This document shows, one piece after another, positions 1-7,307 of a stretch of DNA of 24,286 bases. Source of the stretch: Verrucomicrobiota bacterium (GTDB taxonomy: Bacteria; Verrucomicrobiota; Verrucomicrobiia; Opitutales; Opitutaceae); assembly GCA_030832235.1 (NCBI GenBank), contig JAURJO010000146.1, forward strand, positions 1 to 24,286, written 5' to 3'. Position 1 is the stretch's first letter, and each line of letters starts with the position of its first letter. Under the pieces are notes generated by a model, which did not search any database, was not told where the DNA came from, and saw only the letters and a program-made list of their open reading frames with translations. The position numbers and the translations under genes were made by a program.

Positions 1-66
1 CGCGGAACGTGCATATCCGCGCGCCAAAATCCAACCAAAATCTTGGAGAACGAAGCGGCCGAGTGA
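1..66 (+). CDS. possible 3' end of a CDS entering from the left edge (partial)
   Basis: Frame 1 is open from the first base to a TGA at 64-66 and reads as a short hydrophilic tail ending in ENEAAE. Its composition looks more protein-like than the other frames, and the degenerate tandem repeat begins just after the stop, as would be expected downstream of a gene. Only 21 codons are visible, so no family can be named and this may be chance. The sequence to the left of the window would settle it. Confidence 0.25.
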   Translation, partial: RGTCISARQNPTKILENEAAE

Positions 67-87
67 CGGGGGGCGGAGGGACTCTAA

Positions 88-151
88 AGTACTGAGGGAC
101 CAAAGGACTAAGGGACCAAAGGACGAAAGGACTGAGGGACTGAGGGACACG
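88..151. repeat. degenerate 8-bp tandem repeat, about 8 units
   Basis: Eight consecutive 8-base units fit the pattern RGGACYRA. Units starting at 88, 96, 104, 112, 120, 128 and 136 read AGTACTGA, GGGACCAA, AGGACTAA, GGGACCAA, AGGACGAA, AGGACTGA and GGGACTGA, followed by a decayed unit at 144. The unit length is not a multiple of three and no convincing CDS spans it, so this is a non-coding microsatellite-like array. All variation is confined to a few positions of the unit, which suggests slippage followed by point changes. Confidence 0.85.
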
Positions 152-204
152 AATGACTCACTCCCGACTCTCGCCTCCCCTCGACACGAATGATGAACCG
201 CCGA

Positions 205-228
205 TGTAGCCGCGGTCGTTCACCGCGG
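205..228 (+). repeat. TGTAG-hairpin element, copy A
   Basis: TGTAG at 205-209 is followed directly by a perfect 7-bp inverted repeat, CCGCGGT (210-216) and ACCGCGG (222-228), around the loop CGTTC. Copies with the same leader but different stem sequences lie at 6763-6787 (minus), 7157-7179 and 15450-15473. Confidence 0.7.
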
Positions 229-390
229 ATTATTCAGAGAGACCTACCGCCGAAGGCCCTCCCGTCTCGCTCCGCAAGGTCGCCCACGGAATTCACGGAT
301 GAGGAAACCCTCTTCACCCGTCCGAACTTCGCGGCCTTCGGTTCAAGTTCCCGGTTGGTTACACCCTCATGAACCGCTCCGCGCATTTAG

Positions 391-420
391 CCGCGGAGTT
401 CACAGATGGCGCGGATGGTT
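391..420 (-). repeat. ATCCGTG-family dispersed repeat, variant copy
   Basis: Read on the minus strand this is AACCATCCGCG followed by CCATCTGTGAA and CTCCGCGG, that is, an ATCCGTG-like motif repeated at a spacing of about 10 bases. It resembles the clearer copies at 5141-5187, 6801-6830 and 7251-7296. It is non-coding and lies beyond the 3' end of the pyruvyl transferase gene. Confidence 0.5.
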
Positions 421-523
421 CAAAATCGCGATGTCTCCCCCGTATCCCAGCTCTTCCGCGTCTTCCGTGCGCGTCATGCGCCTTTTCGCGGCCAACCCGG
501 CGATGGCCGCCAGGAGGCCTCGG

Positions 524-1786
524 CTAACCCAGGATTCCTTTCATCACGTTCATCTGGGACTTCGCGCGATCCTCGACGAAAGCCATGGCTTTTTTGACCT
601 TGGCTTGCGCCGCCGGGTAGTCGCGATGGATCCCCATCAGGATCTCGAACATTTTCCTCGCCGGGGTGGCGTCGAACTCGGGCGCCCATTCCTCCAGGCC
701 GATGTCCTTAAACATCCAACATTTGGGCGAATGGAACTCGGAGAACGTGTGCATCATGGGCGTGCCCGTGGCGAGGGCCATGATGGGGGTGTGCGGCTCG
801 TGGCAGATGACGGTGTGGGCCCGCGCGTAAAACGAGCAGGCCTCGTCCACATTCCAGAACTCGTCGAAGTTGACGACGTGGCGCTTCAGCGCATCGGGCA
901 GCGGATCGTAGACGAACTGCTTGTTGTAGATCATCTCCTTGTTCACTTCCGGGGCGATGACGACCTTGCCGCCGGTCTCCTGCACCCACATCGCGATGAG
1001 ATCCTGGTAGACCTTCGCGCGGCGCTTGTCGTCGGCGATATTCTCGGGCGTAGGGTGCAACGGATTAAGCTTCTGCGGCCGAGTGTCGTCCACGCCAGGG
1101 CTGCTGGGCGTGTGGGTACGGAGCTGCAGCGTGATGAACTTCCTCGGCTCTAGACCGTGCTTCCTCAGGCGGGCCAGGGCACGTTCCTCGTCGCGAACGT
1201 CGACGCCGAAACAGCCGTCAGGGCAGAACTCCAACACGGGGGGCTTGATGCCCGCACCTCGGAGCATGTTCAGCGTCTTGGAATCGCGACAGTAGATGAA
1301 CGCGGCGCTGTTGAGGAGGGCGATACGGTCCTCCGACCCCTTGCCGGTGATCATGTCAGGGAAATACGATTGGCCCTGCAGGCCCCACGGTTTCCCGATC
1401 CTGCGGCAATGGATCATGAAATCGGTGCTCTGGCCCATACCGGGGCCGCGGAGGAAGAGGTCCGAGCGCGCGATCGCCCGTTGCACGGCACCGTCCTTGG
1501 TGGAAAGAGACCCTTGGACCACCTCCACATCCGGGAACCGCCGCTTCAGCATGGCGTTGACCGCGGGATTGGTGCTTTGCAGCCAGAGGATGACGTTCGC
1601 CGACGGGAGATACTGCTCGAGAAAACGCAGTGTGCCAGGCGTGTGGCCGATGTCGCCGATGTTCTTGGTCGCCCAGCCGCAATGCAGCAGGACGGTTTTG
1701 CGTCGGATGCCGGTCTGGGCGACGGCAGGCACGGCGCTGGCGGCGAGAGCGAGGGCGGAGGATTGGAGGAAGGTGCGACGATTCAT
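524..1786 (-). CDS. exported polysaccharide pyruvyl transferase family protein
   Basis: A 420-residue protein with a twin-arginine-like N-terminus (MNRRTFLQSS, then an Ala-rich hydrophobic stretch ending near residue 24), so export is predicted. The mature part resembles the polysaccharide pyruvyl transferase family (PF04230). An N-terminal NIGDIGHTPG segment (residues 42-51) matches the family's N-x-GD start, RGPGMG lies at 113-118, and a His/Pro-rich core CHEPHTPIMALATGTP lies around 328-343. Family members usually move pyruvate from phosphoenolpyruvate onto sugars inside the cell, so an exported version is odd; it may do other chemistry or be a lectin-like relative. It lies 37 bp after the TonB receptor gene on the same strand and is probably co-transcribed with it. 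No Shine-Dalgarno is visible before the ATG. The family call is fairly sure; the activity is not. Confidence 0.82.
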   Translation of the reverse strand: MNRRTFLQSSALALAASAVPAVAQTGIRRKTVLLHCGWATKNIGDIGHTPGTLRFLEQYLPSANVILWLQSTNPAVNAMLKRRFPDVEVVQGSLSTKDGAVQRAIARSDLFLRGPGMGQSTDFMIHCRRIGKPWGLQGQSYFPDMITGKGSEDRIALLNSAAFIYCRDSKTLNMLRGAGIKPPVLEFCPDGCFGVDVRDEERALARLRKHGLEPRKFITLQLRTHTPSSPGVDDTRPQKLNPLHPTPENIADDKRRAKVYQDLIAMWVQETGGKVVIAPEVNKEMIYNKQFVYDPLPDALKRHVVNFDEFWNVDEACSFYARAHTVICHEPHTPIMALATGTPMMHTFSEFHSPKCWMFKDIGLEEWAPEFDATPARKMFEILMGIHRDYPAAQAKVKKAMAFVEDRAKSQMNVMKGILG

Positions 1787-1796
1787 GAGGGTGGAC

Positions 1797-1815
1797 GGCG
1801 GGGCCGAGCCCCGCC
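1797..1815 (-). promoter_or_regulatory. intercistronic GC hairpin between TonB receptor and pyruvyl transferase genes
   Basis: A perfect 8-bp inverted repeat, GGCGGGGC (1797-1804) and GCCCCGCC (1808-1815), encloses a 3-nt loop. It fills half of the 37-bp gap between the receptor stop (1824) and the next start (1786). On the transcribed minus strand no T-tract follows, so it is more likely an RNA stability or processing element, or a partial attenuator, than a full terminator. The function is inferred. Confidence 0.55.
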
Positions 1816-1823
1816 CTGTGGCT

Positions 1824-4800
1824 TTAAAACGTGCCTTTCACGCCGACATACCAGGTCGCACCGTAGTTGATGCGGCCGGAGATGATCTTGTTGGCGGGGG
1901 TGGCGGGGCCATAGCGCACGGTGTCCTCGTTGGCCGAGTTCACGTTTCGGCCGGTCACGAACAACCCGTAGCGCCGGGTGAGGCGATACTCGGCGGAGAG
2001 GTCGGCGATCGCGCGCGATTGCAGGTAGATGAAGGTGTTGGGCTCGGCCCCGGTGTTGGTCACACGGCCCTGGTCGATCTTGCCGCGGTGGTTGACCGCG
2101 AGACGCGCGGTGAAGCGGTCGCGGCTGAAGGTGACACCCCAGTTGAACGTCTTGCGCACAAAACCGGTGAAGCTCGCCTGCTGCGAACCCTGGGTGCGCT
2201 GGAGCGTCGCGTTGCCAAAGACGGTGAACCCGCGCGCCCAAGCGGGGAGAAACGTGAGGTTCTGCCGGTAATCGAACTCCGTGCCGGAGACGCGCGCGTC
2301 GCCGACGTTGCGAGTCGTGCTGATCATGTAGCCCAACGACTGATTGTAGAGGGTGGGATCGATGCCGTAGGGCTCCAGCAGCTCGGCGCTGGCAGGGGTC
2401 AGCGTGGTGCCCCAGAAGTCCGTGATGTCGCGGCGATAAGCGCGCACCGAGAAGACGCCGGTGGCGGGTTCGTTGAAATAATACTCGAGCGCCACGCCGT
2501 AGCTGTCCGCAAACCACGGCTTCAAACCGGGGTTCGTCGCGGTGATCGTACGCGACGTGGACTCGGGGTCGGGCAGGTTGAGCGACGGGAGGATATTGCC
2601 GAAGTCGGGCCGGTTGAAGGAGCGACCGTAGGAGGCGCGGGCGACCAGGTTGGGCTGTAGCTTATAGGAGGCGTTCAAGCTCGGGAAGAAGCCATCGTAG
2701 CTCGTGTGCGTGAAGCTGGCCCGCTCGATGTAGGCGAGCCGGCTGCCGGCGAGCGAAGCGAGCGTCGCCACCGTCAGCGGGCGACCCTGCGCGTCACGGA
2801 CGATCTGGCCCGCGGCATTGCGCTGGTAGGTGCGGGCGGGCTCGACGAGCGGGCCGTTGCCATCATCCCCGGTGTGCTCGTAGCGCACGCCGCCTGTGAG
2901 CTGGAGTCGGCCGTTGAGCAGGGTCGTGTCGAGGCGCAGGTAGGGAGCGAGGACCCGCTCGGTGATTGCCTGCGACCCCGTCACACGGCTTCGGTAGGCA
3001 GTCACCGCCTCGGCCTCCGTGCTGGTGAAATAACCGGGATTCGAGCGGTACGTGCCGCCGACCTTGTCGAGGTCGAACCACTGCATCCGCGGGCCGAAGA
3101 TGAGGTCCCGCGAGGAATAGCTCGGGTCAATCCACTGCGCGGCGTTGTCGTCAGCGGTCCGGGCGAGGCCGTCGGCCCCGAGGAAACTGGTGGCGGAGGT
3201 CAGCCGGCGCAGATCGCGAATCTCCGAACGCAGATCAGCGCCCAGCTTGGCCGCCAGCGGCAGCGGCCCCACCCGGAACTCGCGTTTTACGAAGAGACCG
3301 ATCGTGCGGACGATCGCGGCGCTGTTGAAGTTTTGACCGCTCAGGGACTCGAGCCGGTAGTTGGAAAGGTCATACGGGTTGACGTCGTTCACACCGGCCG
3401 CGTCCTTCACGGAGACGATCTGCGGATGATCGGCGGTGAGGTCCTGGAAACGAACGGTGACGTTGCGGAAGTAGGCGTTGTTGCCGAGGAAGTACCCCTC
3501 GTTGGAGTAATTGTTGGTCGCGGCCGAATAGGCGCCGGTCACCTGCCACTGCCAGAGCGGTCCGTTGTGTTTGTAGCGGAAGCTCGGGGCCCACGCGGTG
3601 TTGTTCTTCTCGCGCGCATCGGTGAGGATCTGCACGAAGCCGGTGCCCGCCGCCCCCTGCGTGAAGTTGTCGCCGAAGGATACGACGCGGCCGGCGTCGA
3701 AATTGAGCTGCCGCACCCAGAACTCCGCGCGGAACTTGGAATACTGGAAGCCGAACGTGAGCACATCGGCGGCGTTGACGCGCCAGTCGGCGGAGAAGCT
3801 GAGGGAGTTGCGCTCGGTGATCTTGGGCCGCTCCTGCAGGCGGTAACGGGCGAGGTACGGCTTGTCGGGCGTCGTGGCGGGAAAGTTGGTCGACTGGGCC
3901 GCGACGGTCGGCACCCAATCCTGCACGATCCCCGGGCCGTTGTTGAAGGTGCGGGTCGCGAGCGCGCTGGCCGTGAAACCGAAGTTGCGCGTGACAGGCA
4001 CCACCGCGCCGAATTCCAGGTTGGGCAAAAAGACGTACTCCTTGTGCTGAAACGGGCCCGGCTCCTTCTGGAGACTGAAGTCGGGGCCGCGGAACGACAG
4101 GTGCGTCTTGAAGGTGAATTGCGGACGCGAGCGCTCGAAGGCGGAGCGACTGATGAGGTTCACGGAACCACCGATGGCATTGGCGGGGTCGTCGGGATTC
4201 TGCGAGCGAGACACTTCGACGCGCGCAAGGCTGCCGACGGCGATATTCTCGAACTCGACCTGCCGGTTGGCGTTGGAGCCGGCGGCGTTGGCGATCCCGT
4301 TTCCGTCCATCATGATGGGCGTCCCACCGGGCGGAACACCCCCGATGGAAAGCGCAAGACCATCGCTGCCACTGCGGTTGAGCGTCACTCCCGGGAGGTA
4401 TTTCGCGAATTCGCCCACATTGCCGTCGGCGATGTCGGCAAAGGAGTCGGTGGAGACGACGTTCTTGATCCCGGCGGCGTAGCGCTGCTCGTTCACGGCA
4501 ATGTCGGAGGCGGTCATGTCGCGCCGGGCGGCGACCCGGAAGGCATCGAGGCGCACCGGGACGTCCTTATCGCCGGCGGAACGCAATTCAAAATCCTGTT
4601 CCAGGCGCTGGCCGGCGGTCACACGCACGGTGCGAATCTGAATCGGGAATCCGGTGTAAGCGACGCGCAGGGCCACGTCGCCCGCGGGAACGTTGGCGAG
4701 GCGAAACGAGCCGGATTCGTCGGTGGCGGTTTCGATTCGGAGCGCATCGATGCTGACACGGGCGTTGCTGACGTAGGCGCCTACGGCGGGATTAAAGACG

Positions 4801-4919
4801 CGACCTTCGATTGAACCGGAGGCGGCGACGGCCGTCGCCGGGCCGGACACCGCAGTGATGATTCCTGCGACGAAGCGGACCAGCATGCACAGGGCGGGAC
4901 CAGGGCGCGGTACGAACAT
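1824..4919 (-). CDS. TonB-dependent outer-membrane receptor with carboxypeptidase-regulatory-like N-domain
   Basis: An outer-membrane receptor predicted to import a large substrate with TonB energy. The start chosen at 4919 gives 1031 residues and a Sec signal peptide (about 1-34, hydrophobic core LVRFVAGIITAV, then VAASG); a Met 11 codons later is a possible alternative. Next come a carboxypeptidase-D-regulatory-like beta-sandwich (about 35-115, GSIEGRVFN through AGQRLEQDFEL), a plug domain (VGEFAKYLPGVTLN, GGVPPGGTPIMMDG, RVEVSRSQNPDD, IGGSVNLISRS), a long beta-barrel rich in aromatic strands, and a terminal Phe (GVKGTF). Reading upstream of 4919 stays open but has no signal sequence and is Arg/Pro-rich, so it was excluded. 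The order resembles SusC-like/FecA-like receptors; no SusD partner is present. An exported pyruvyl transferase-like gene follows. The substrate is unknown. Confidence 0.93.
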   Translation of the reverse strand: MFVPRPGPALCMLVRFVAGIITAVSGPATAVAASGSIEGRVFNPAVGAYVSNARVSIDALRIETATDESGSFRLANVPAGDVALRVAYTGFPIQIRTVRVTAGQRLEQDFELRSAGDKDVPVRLDAFRVAARRDMTASDIAVNEQRYAAGIKNVVSTDSFADIADGNVGEFAKYLPGVTLNRSGSDGLALSIGGVPPGGTPIMMDGNGIANAAGSNANRQVEFENIAVGSLARVEVSRSQNPDDPANAIGGSVNLISRSAFERSRPQFTFKTHLSFRGPDFSLQKEPGPFQHKEYVFLPNLEFGAVVPVTRNFGFTASALATRTFNNGPGIVQDWVPTVAAQSTNFPATTPDKPYLARYRLQERPKITERNSLSFSADWRVNAADVLTFGFQYSKFRAEFWVRQLNFDAGRVVSFGDNFTQGAAGTGFVQILTDAREKNNTAWAPSFRYKHNGPLWQWQVTGAYSAATNNYSNEGYFLGNNAYFRNVTVRFQDLTADHPQIVSVKDAAGVNDVNPYDLSNYRLESLSGQNFNSAAIVRTIGLFVKREFRVGPLPLAAKLGADLRSEIRDLRRLTSATSFLGADGLARTADDNAAQWIDPSYSSRDLIFGPRMQWFDLDKVGGTYRSNPGYFTSTEAEAVTAYRSRVTGSQAITERVLAPYLRLDTTLLNGRLQLTGGVRYEHTGDDGNGPLVEPARTYQRNAAGQIVRDAQGRPLTVATLASLAGSRLAYIERASFTHTSYDGFFPSLNASYKLQPNLVARASYGRSFNRPDFGNILPSLNLPDPESTSRTITATNPGLKPWFADSYGVALEYYFNEPATGVFSVRAYRRDITDFWGTTLTPASAELLEPYGIDPTLYNQSLGYMISTTRNVGDARVSGTEFDYRQNLTFLPAWARGFTVFGNATLQRTQGSQQASFTGFVRKTFNWGVTFSRDRFTARLAVNHRGKIDQGRVTNTGAEPNTFIYLQSRAIADLSAEYRLTRRYGLFVTGRNVNSANEDTVRYGPATPANKIISGRINYGATWYVGVKGTF

Positions 4920-5269
4920 GGCGGCGAGCTTGCGACCGGACGGCTGCGACTCAATCCCGCATGTGTCCGCGCCGCCTTGAAGCGGGACCTGCGCGGGGAA
5001 TTCGGACGGAGCTTCGACCGCGGTGCGGAAGGGCTGGAACGACCACATCTCAATCCGCGGAGCGATGCGGGGGGCCGTGGGGCGGAAGTGGCTTTCGGCA
5101 TCATCCGCGTGGCACGCCCGCGGCCGCAACGCCGGTTCCTCATCCGTGTCGTTCCTGTGCGCATCCGTGGCTGTCCCCCGCGGAGCGGATCGGGAGCGCC
5201 CTCCGCGGTCACTCGCCGCATGGCGTGGCTATTGACGCGCCGCGCGCGTTGCCCGACAACTCGCGCGCG
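4920..5269. other. divergent intergenic region between TonB receptor and argA
   Basis: 350 bp separate the two start codons. Frames are open on both strands but look like GC-driven chance ORFs. The region should hold promoters for both genes, but no clear -35/-10 pair stands out. It contains one ATCCGTG-family repeat (5141-5187), closest to argA. Confidence 0.5.
5141..5187 (+). repeat. ATCCGTG-family dispersed repeat, copy 1
   Basis: CATCCGTGTCG, then a diverged unit, then GCATCCGTGGCTGTCCC and CGCGGAGCG. It aligns end to end with 7251-7296, including the GTGG-YTGTCCC-CGCGGAGCG right half, and its left half resembles 6801-6830. It lies in the argA upstream region. Confidence 0.7.
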
Positions 5270-6616
5270 ATGAGCACGAGCAACGGAAACGGCCAGAACG
5301 GCCAGCCTGCCCAGGTCCCGGCGACCGCGACGACGATCAAGCCGACGGACCTGCGCGGAATCCTGAAGTACGTGCCGCGCTTCCAGGGGCAGATCTTCGT
5401 GATCTCCCTCGATGGACCGGTCATCGCCGACGACAATTTCGGCAATCTGCTCGTCGACATCGCGGTGCTCCGCTCGCTCGGCATCAAGCTCGTGCTCGTC
5501 CACGGCATCAGCCAGCAACTGCGGGAGCTTTCCGCGCTGCGCGGCGTGCCGATCACGAACGCCGACGGCACCGGGGTGACCGACGCGGCCACGCTCGACC
5601 TCGCGGTGCGCGCGTCGTCGCGCGTCTCGCACGCGTTGTTCGAGGGACTCACGCAGAACCAGCTCAAGTGCGCCATCACCAACGCGGTGCGGGCGCTGCC
5701 CACGGGCATCATCAAGGGCGTCGACCAGCAGTTCACGGGCAAGGTGGACCGCATCGACAAGGACTTTATCCTCGAGCTGATCGACCGGCAGATCGTGCCG
5801 GTGGTCCCGCCGATCGGATTCGGCCCCGACGGCAAGTCACTGCGCGTCAATTCCGACCTGCTCGCCGCCGAGCTCGCGGAGGCCCTGCACGCGACCAAGG
5901 TCGTGTACCTCGCCGCCGCGCCCGGACTGGAGATCGACGGCGAGGTGCGGCGCGAGATCTCGATCGCGGCGCTCAGCCGCCTGATGCAGGAGGAGCCGCA
6001 GCGGCTCGCCGAGGAATCGCGCAGCAAGGCGATCCACGCCATCAAGGCGATCGAGACCGGCACGCCGCGCGTCCACATCCTCGACGGCCGCGTTTTCGAC
6101 GGCCTGCTCAACGAGGTTTTCTCCAACGAGGGAGTCGGCTCGCTTGTCTACGGCAACGACTACCAGCAGATCCGGCGCGCGCGGAAGAGCGACGTGCGGA
6201 TGATCTACAACCTCACGCGCAACGCCGTGCGGCGGGAGGAACTCGTCCACCGCACGCAACAGGCGATCGAGAAGAACATCGACCACTTCTTCGTCTTCGA
6301 GATCGACGAGAACATCATCGCCTGCGTCACGCTGTACTTCTACCCCGACCGCCCGCTGATGGCGGAGGTCGGCTCGCTTTACGTGATGCCGTTCTACAAC
6401 AACCGCGGCATCGGGCGGAAGATGGTCGAGTACGCCGGCATGGTCGCGAAGGAACGCGGCGCCGACACCCTGCTCGCGCTTTCGACGCAGAACTTCGGTT
6501 TCTTCACCAACCTGTGCGGCTTCGAGGAGACCTCGAAGGAGATCCTCCCCGACGCGCGCCTGCGGACCTACGAGGAAAGCGGCCGCAACGCCAAGGTGAT
6601 GGTCAAGCGCCTGTGA
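5270..6616 (+). CDS. argA: amino-acid N-acetyltransferase (N-acetylglutamate synthase), kinase-like/GNAT fusion
   Basis: Catalyses acetyl-CoA + L-glutamate to N-acetylglutamate, the first step of arginine synthesis, in the cytoplasm. The 448 residues have the classic two-domain ArgA layout. The amino-acid-kinase-like domain (about 30-290) has VLVHGISQQL at 75-84 and LRVNSDLLAAELA around 191-203, and closes at GVGSLVYG. The GNAT domain (about 300-448) has LYVMPFYNNRGIGRKM with the acetyl-CoA loop NNRGIG at 377-382, and FGFFTNLCGFEE near 409-420. The kinase fold in such proteins normally binds arginine for feedback inhibition. The ATG at 5270 was chosen because homology begins about 25 residues in; the earlier in-frame reading is Arg-rich and unlike the family. 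The first 20 residues are Asn/Gln/Gly-rich and probably disordered. No Shine-Dalgarno is seen. It is single, divergent from the TonB receptor, with no other arg genes nearby. Confidence 0.95.
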   Translation: MSTSNGNGQNGQPAQVPATATTIKPTDLRGILKYVPRFQGQIFVISLDGPVIADDNFGNLLVDIAVLRSLGIKLVLVHGISQQLRELSALRGVPITNADGTGVTDAATLDLAVRASSRVSHALFEGLTQNQLKCAITNAVRALPTGIIKGVDQQFTGKVDRIDKDFILELIDRQIVPVVPPIGFGPDGKSLRVNSDLLAAELAEALHATKVVYLAAAPGLEIDGEVRREISIAALSRLMQEEPQRLAEESRSKAIHAIKAIETGTPRVHILDGRVFDGLLNEVFSNEGVGSLVYGNDYQQIRRARKSDVRMIYNLTRNAVRREELVHRTQQAIEKNIDHFFVFEIDENIIACVTLYFYPDRPLMAEVGSLYVMPFYNNRGIGRKMVEYAGMVAKERGADTLLALSTQNFGFFTNLCGFEETSKEILPDARLRTYEESGRNAKVMVKRL

Positions 6617-6658
6617 CCGGAACGTACGTCCGGCCGACGGTCTTGGAACAAAAGACCG
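6617..6658 (+). terminator. two hairpins just after argA (possible terminator without T-tract)
   Basis: CCGGA (6617-6621) pairs with TCCGG (6629-6633) and begins on the base after the argA stop. A second hairpin pairs CGGTCTT (6638-6644) with AAGACCG (6652-6658). Neither is followed by a run of T, so they may protect the mRNA 3' end or work with Rho rather than act as intrinsic terminators. Confidence 0.4.
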
Positions 6659-6724
6659 GTATGGCCGGGAGGCTTTCGCCCCGGCTCCTCATCCGGGGCA
6701 TCCGCGGTTGAAACCCCGGAACCC

Positions 6725-6744
6725 TTCGGAACCGCCTTTGGCCG
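6725..6744 (+). repeat. 20-bp direct repeat, first copy
   Basis: TTCGGAACCGCCTTTGGCCG here matches 7039-7058 at 19 of 20 positions (the difference is C versus A at the ninth base). The flanking sequences differ, so the 20-mer is a discrete module within the patchwork region. Confidence 0.65.
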
Positions 6745-6762
6745 ACCGGCGGTCAACATCCG

Positions 6763-6787
6763 CCGGGGTCATCGGACCCCGGCTACA
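6763..6787 (-). repeat. TGTAG-hairpin element, copy B
   Basis: On the minus strand TGTAG (6787-6783) is followed by CCGGGGTC (6782-6775), a 4-nt loop and GACCCCGG (6770-6763): a perfect 8-bp stem. The stem sequence differs from copies A, C and D, but pairing is retained. Confidence 0.7.
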
Positions 6788-6800
6788 AACGAATCCCGCT

Positions 6801-6830
6801 TATCCGTGTCGATCCATGTCCGTCCGAGGT
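6801..6830 (+). repeat. ATCCGTG-family dispersed repeat, copy 2
   Basis: Three 10-base units, TATCCGTGTC, GATCCATGTC and CGTCCGAGGT, aligned position by position with 7251-7280. The exact 10-bp spacing is about one helical turn. Confidence 0.65.
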
Positions 6831-6886
6831 CGCCCCCTCGCGAAGCGGTTCAAAACCGCAGCACGATCGATCGCATTTTGAACACA

Positions 6887-6926
6887 AGGCCGGGAAGTTC
6901 GGGGAGACTTCGAGCTCTCCCGGCCT
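6887..6926. repeat. hairpin, 9-bp perfect stem
   Basis: AGGCCGGGA (6887-6895) is the reverse complement of TCCCGGCCT (6918-6926). The 22-nt interior can form a smaller stem of its own. No T-tract follows on either strand. Confidence 0.5.
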
Positions 6927-6956
6927 CATTCTGGACCACCGCGCCGCTATATCCGA

Positions 6957-6979
6957 AATCGTGTTTTTCAGGCACGATT
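6957..6979. repeat. hairpin, 7-bp perfect stem
   Basis: AATCGTG (6957-6963) and CACGATT (6973-6979) flank a T-rich 9-nt loop. It is notably AT-richer than its surroundings. Confidence 0.5.
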
Positions 6980-7038
6980 CTCTTCGAGCACACCCTCGCC
7001 GCATTCATCCGCGTGGTCAGCGGTTCAAGTCCGCTGCG

Positions 7039-7058
7039 TTCGGAACAGCCTTTGGCCG
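7039..7058 (+). repeat. 20-bp direct repeat, second copy
   Basis: TTCGGAACAGCCTTTGGCCG, 19 of 20 bases identical to 6725-6744. It is immediately preceded by a short hairpin, AGCGG-TTCAAGT-CCGCT, at about 7018-7034. Confidence 0.65.
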
Positions 7059-7156
7059 TCACGCAAGCCGCATGGTCCGCGGCGAACGGCCGCGCCCACA
7101 CGGGATGGCTTTCGTCCGCAAACCCCGGACCGACTCTCGTCACGGAATTCGTGCGG

Positions 7157-7179
7157 TGTAGCCGAGGGCGCCCCCTCGG
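7157..7179 (+). repeat. TGTAG-hairpin element, copy C
   Basis: TGTAG (7157-7161), then CCGAGGG (7162-7168), a CGCC loop and CCCTCGG (7173-7179). About 40 upstream and 20 downstream bases also align with copy D at 15450 (shared CCGGACCGA, CGTGCG, and TCGGAAA after the stem), so C and D belong to one longer repeat. Confidence 0.75.
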
Positions 7180-7250
7180 ATCTTCGGAAACTCCCTCCAC
7201 CCGCACCTCGGTCCCTTTAGTGCCTTTGGTGTGTTTGGTGGTGGCCTCCT

Positions 7251-7296
7251 GATCCGTGTCGATCCGTATCCATCGGTGGTTGTCCCGCGCGGAGCG
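7251..7296 (+). repeat. ATCCGTG-family dispersed repeat, copy 3
   Basis: GATCCGTGTC, GATCCGTATC and CATCGGTGGT in tandem at 10-bp spacing, then TGTCCCGCGCGGAGCG, which matches the right half of copy 1 (5141-5187). Confidence 0.7.
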
Positions 7297-7307
7297 CTTC
7301 GGGGCCG

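Larger units (their letters stand above)
152..523. other. gene-free stretch with structured repeats
   Basis: No open frame here looks like a real protein: the translations are Arg/Ser/Pro-rich and overlap one another. The stretch holds a TGTAG-hairpin element (205-228) and an ATCCGTG-family repeat on the minus strand (391-420). It lies downstream of the pyruvyl transferase gene, which reads leftwards and stops at 524. No strong hairpin plus T-tract terminator was found for that gene. Confidence 0.6.

Noticed and set aside
88..151. CRISPR array
   Set aside because: Units are 8 bp with no spacers; neither repeat length nor architecture fits CRISPR, and no cas gene is present.
2706..4814. Long plus-strand open frame (702 codons) opposite the TonB receptor
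   Set aside because: It is antisense to a clear receptor; the translation is Gly/Val/Glu/Arg-rich with no domain and mirrors the receptor's codon bias.
4920..5129. N-terminal extension of the first TonB receptor up to 5129
   Set aside because: The extension would bury the signal peptide; its residues are Arg/Pro-rich and overlap a dispersed repeat.
7000..7045. tRNA-like 3' half: GGTC then AGCGG-TTCAAGT-CCGCT, a 5-bp stem with a T-loop-like 7-nt loop
   Set aside because: No matching anticodon arm, D-arm or 5' acceptor strand lies upstream at the right distance, and the same place aligns with the ATCCGTG repeat family, so the resemblance is probably chance. A tRNAscan or Infernal run would settle it.
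6783..7252. Overlapping open frames on both strands between argA and ridA
   Set aside because: Translations are Arg/Ser/Pro-rich, consist mostly of repeat sequence and hairpins, and resemble no family; GC-rich DNA makes such frames common.
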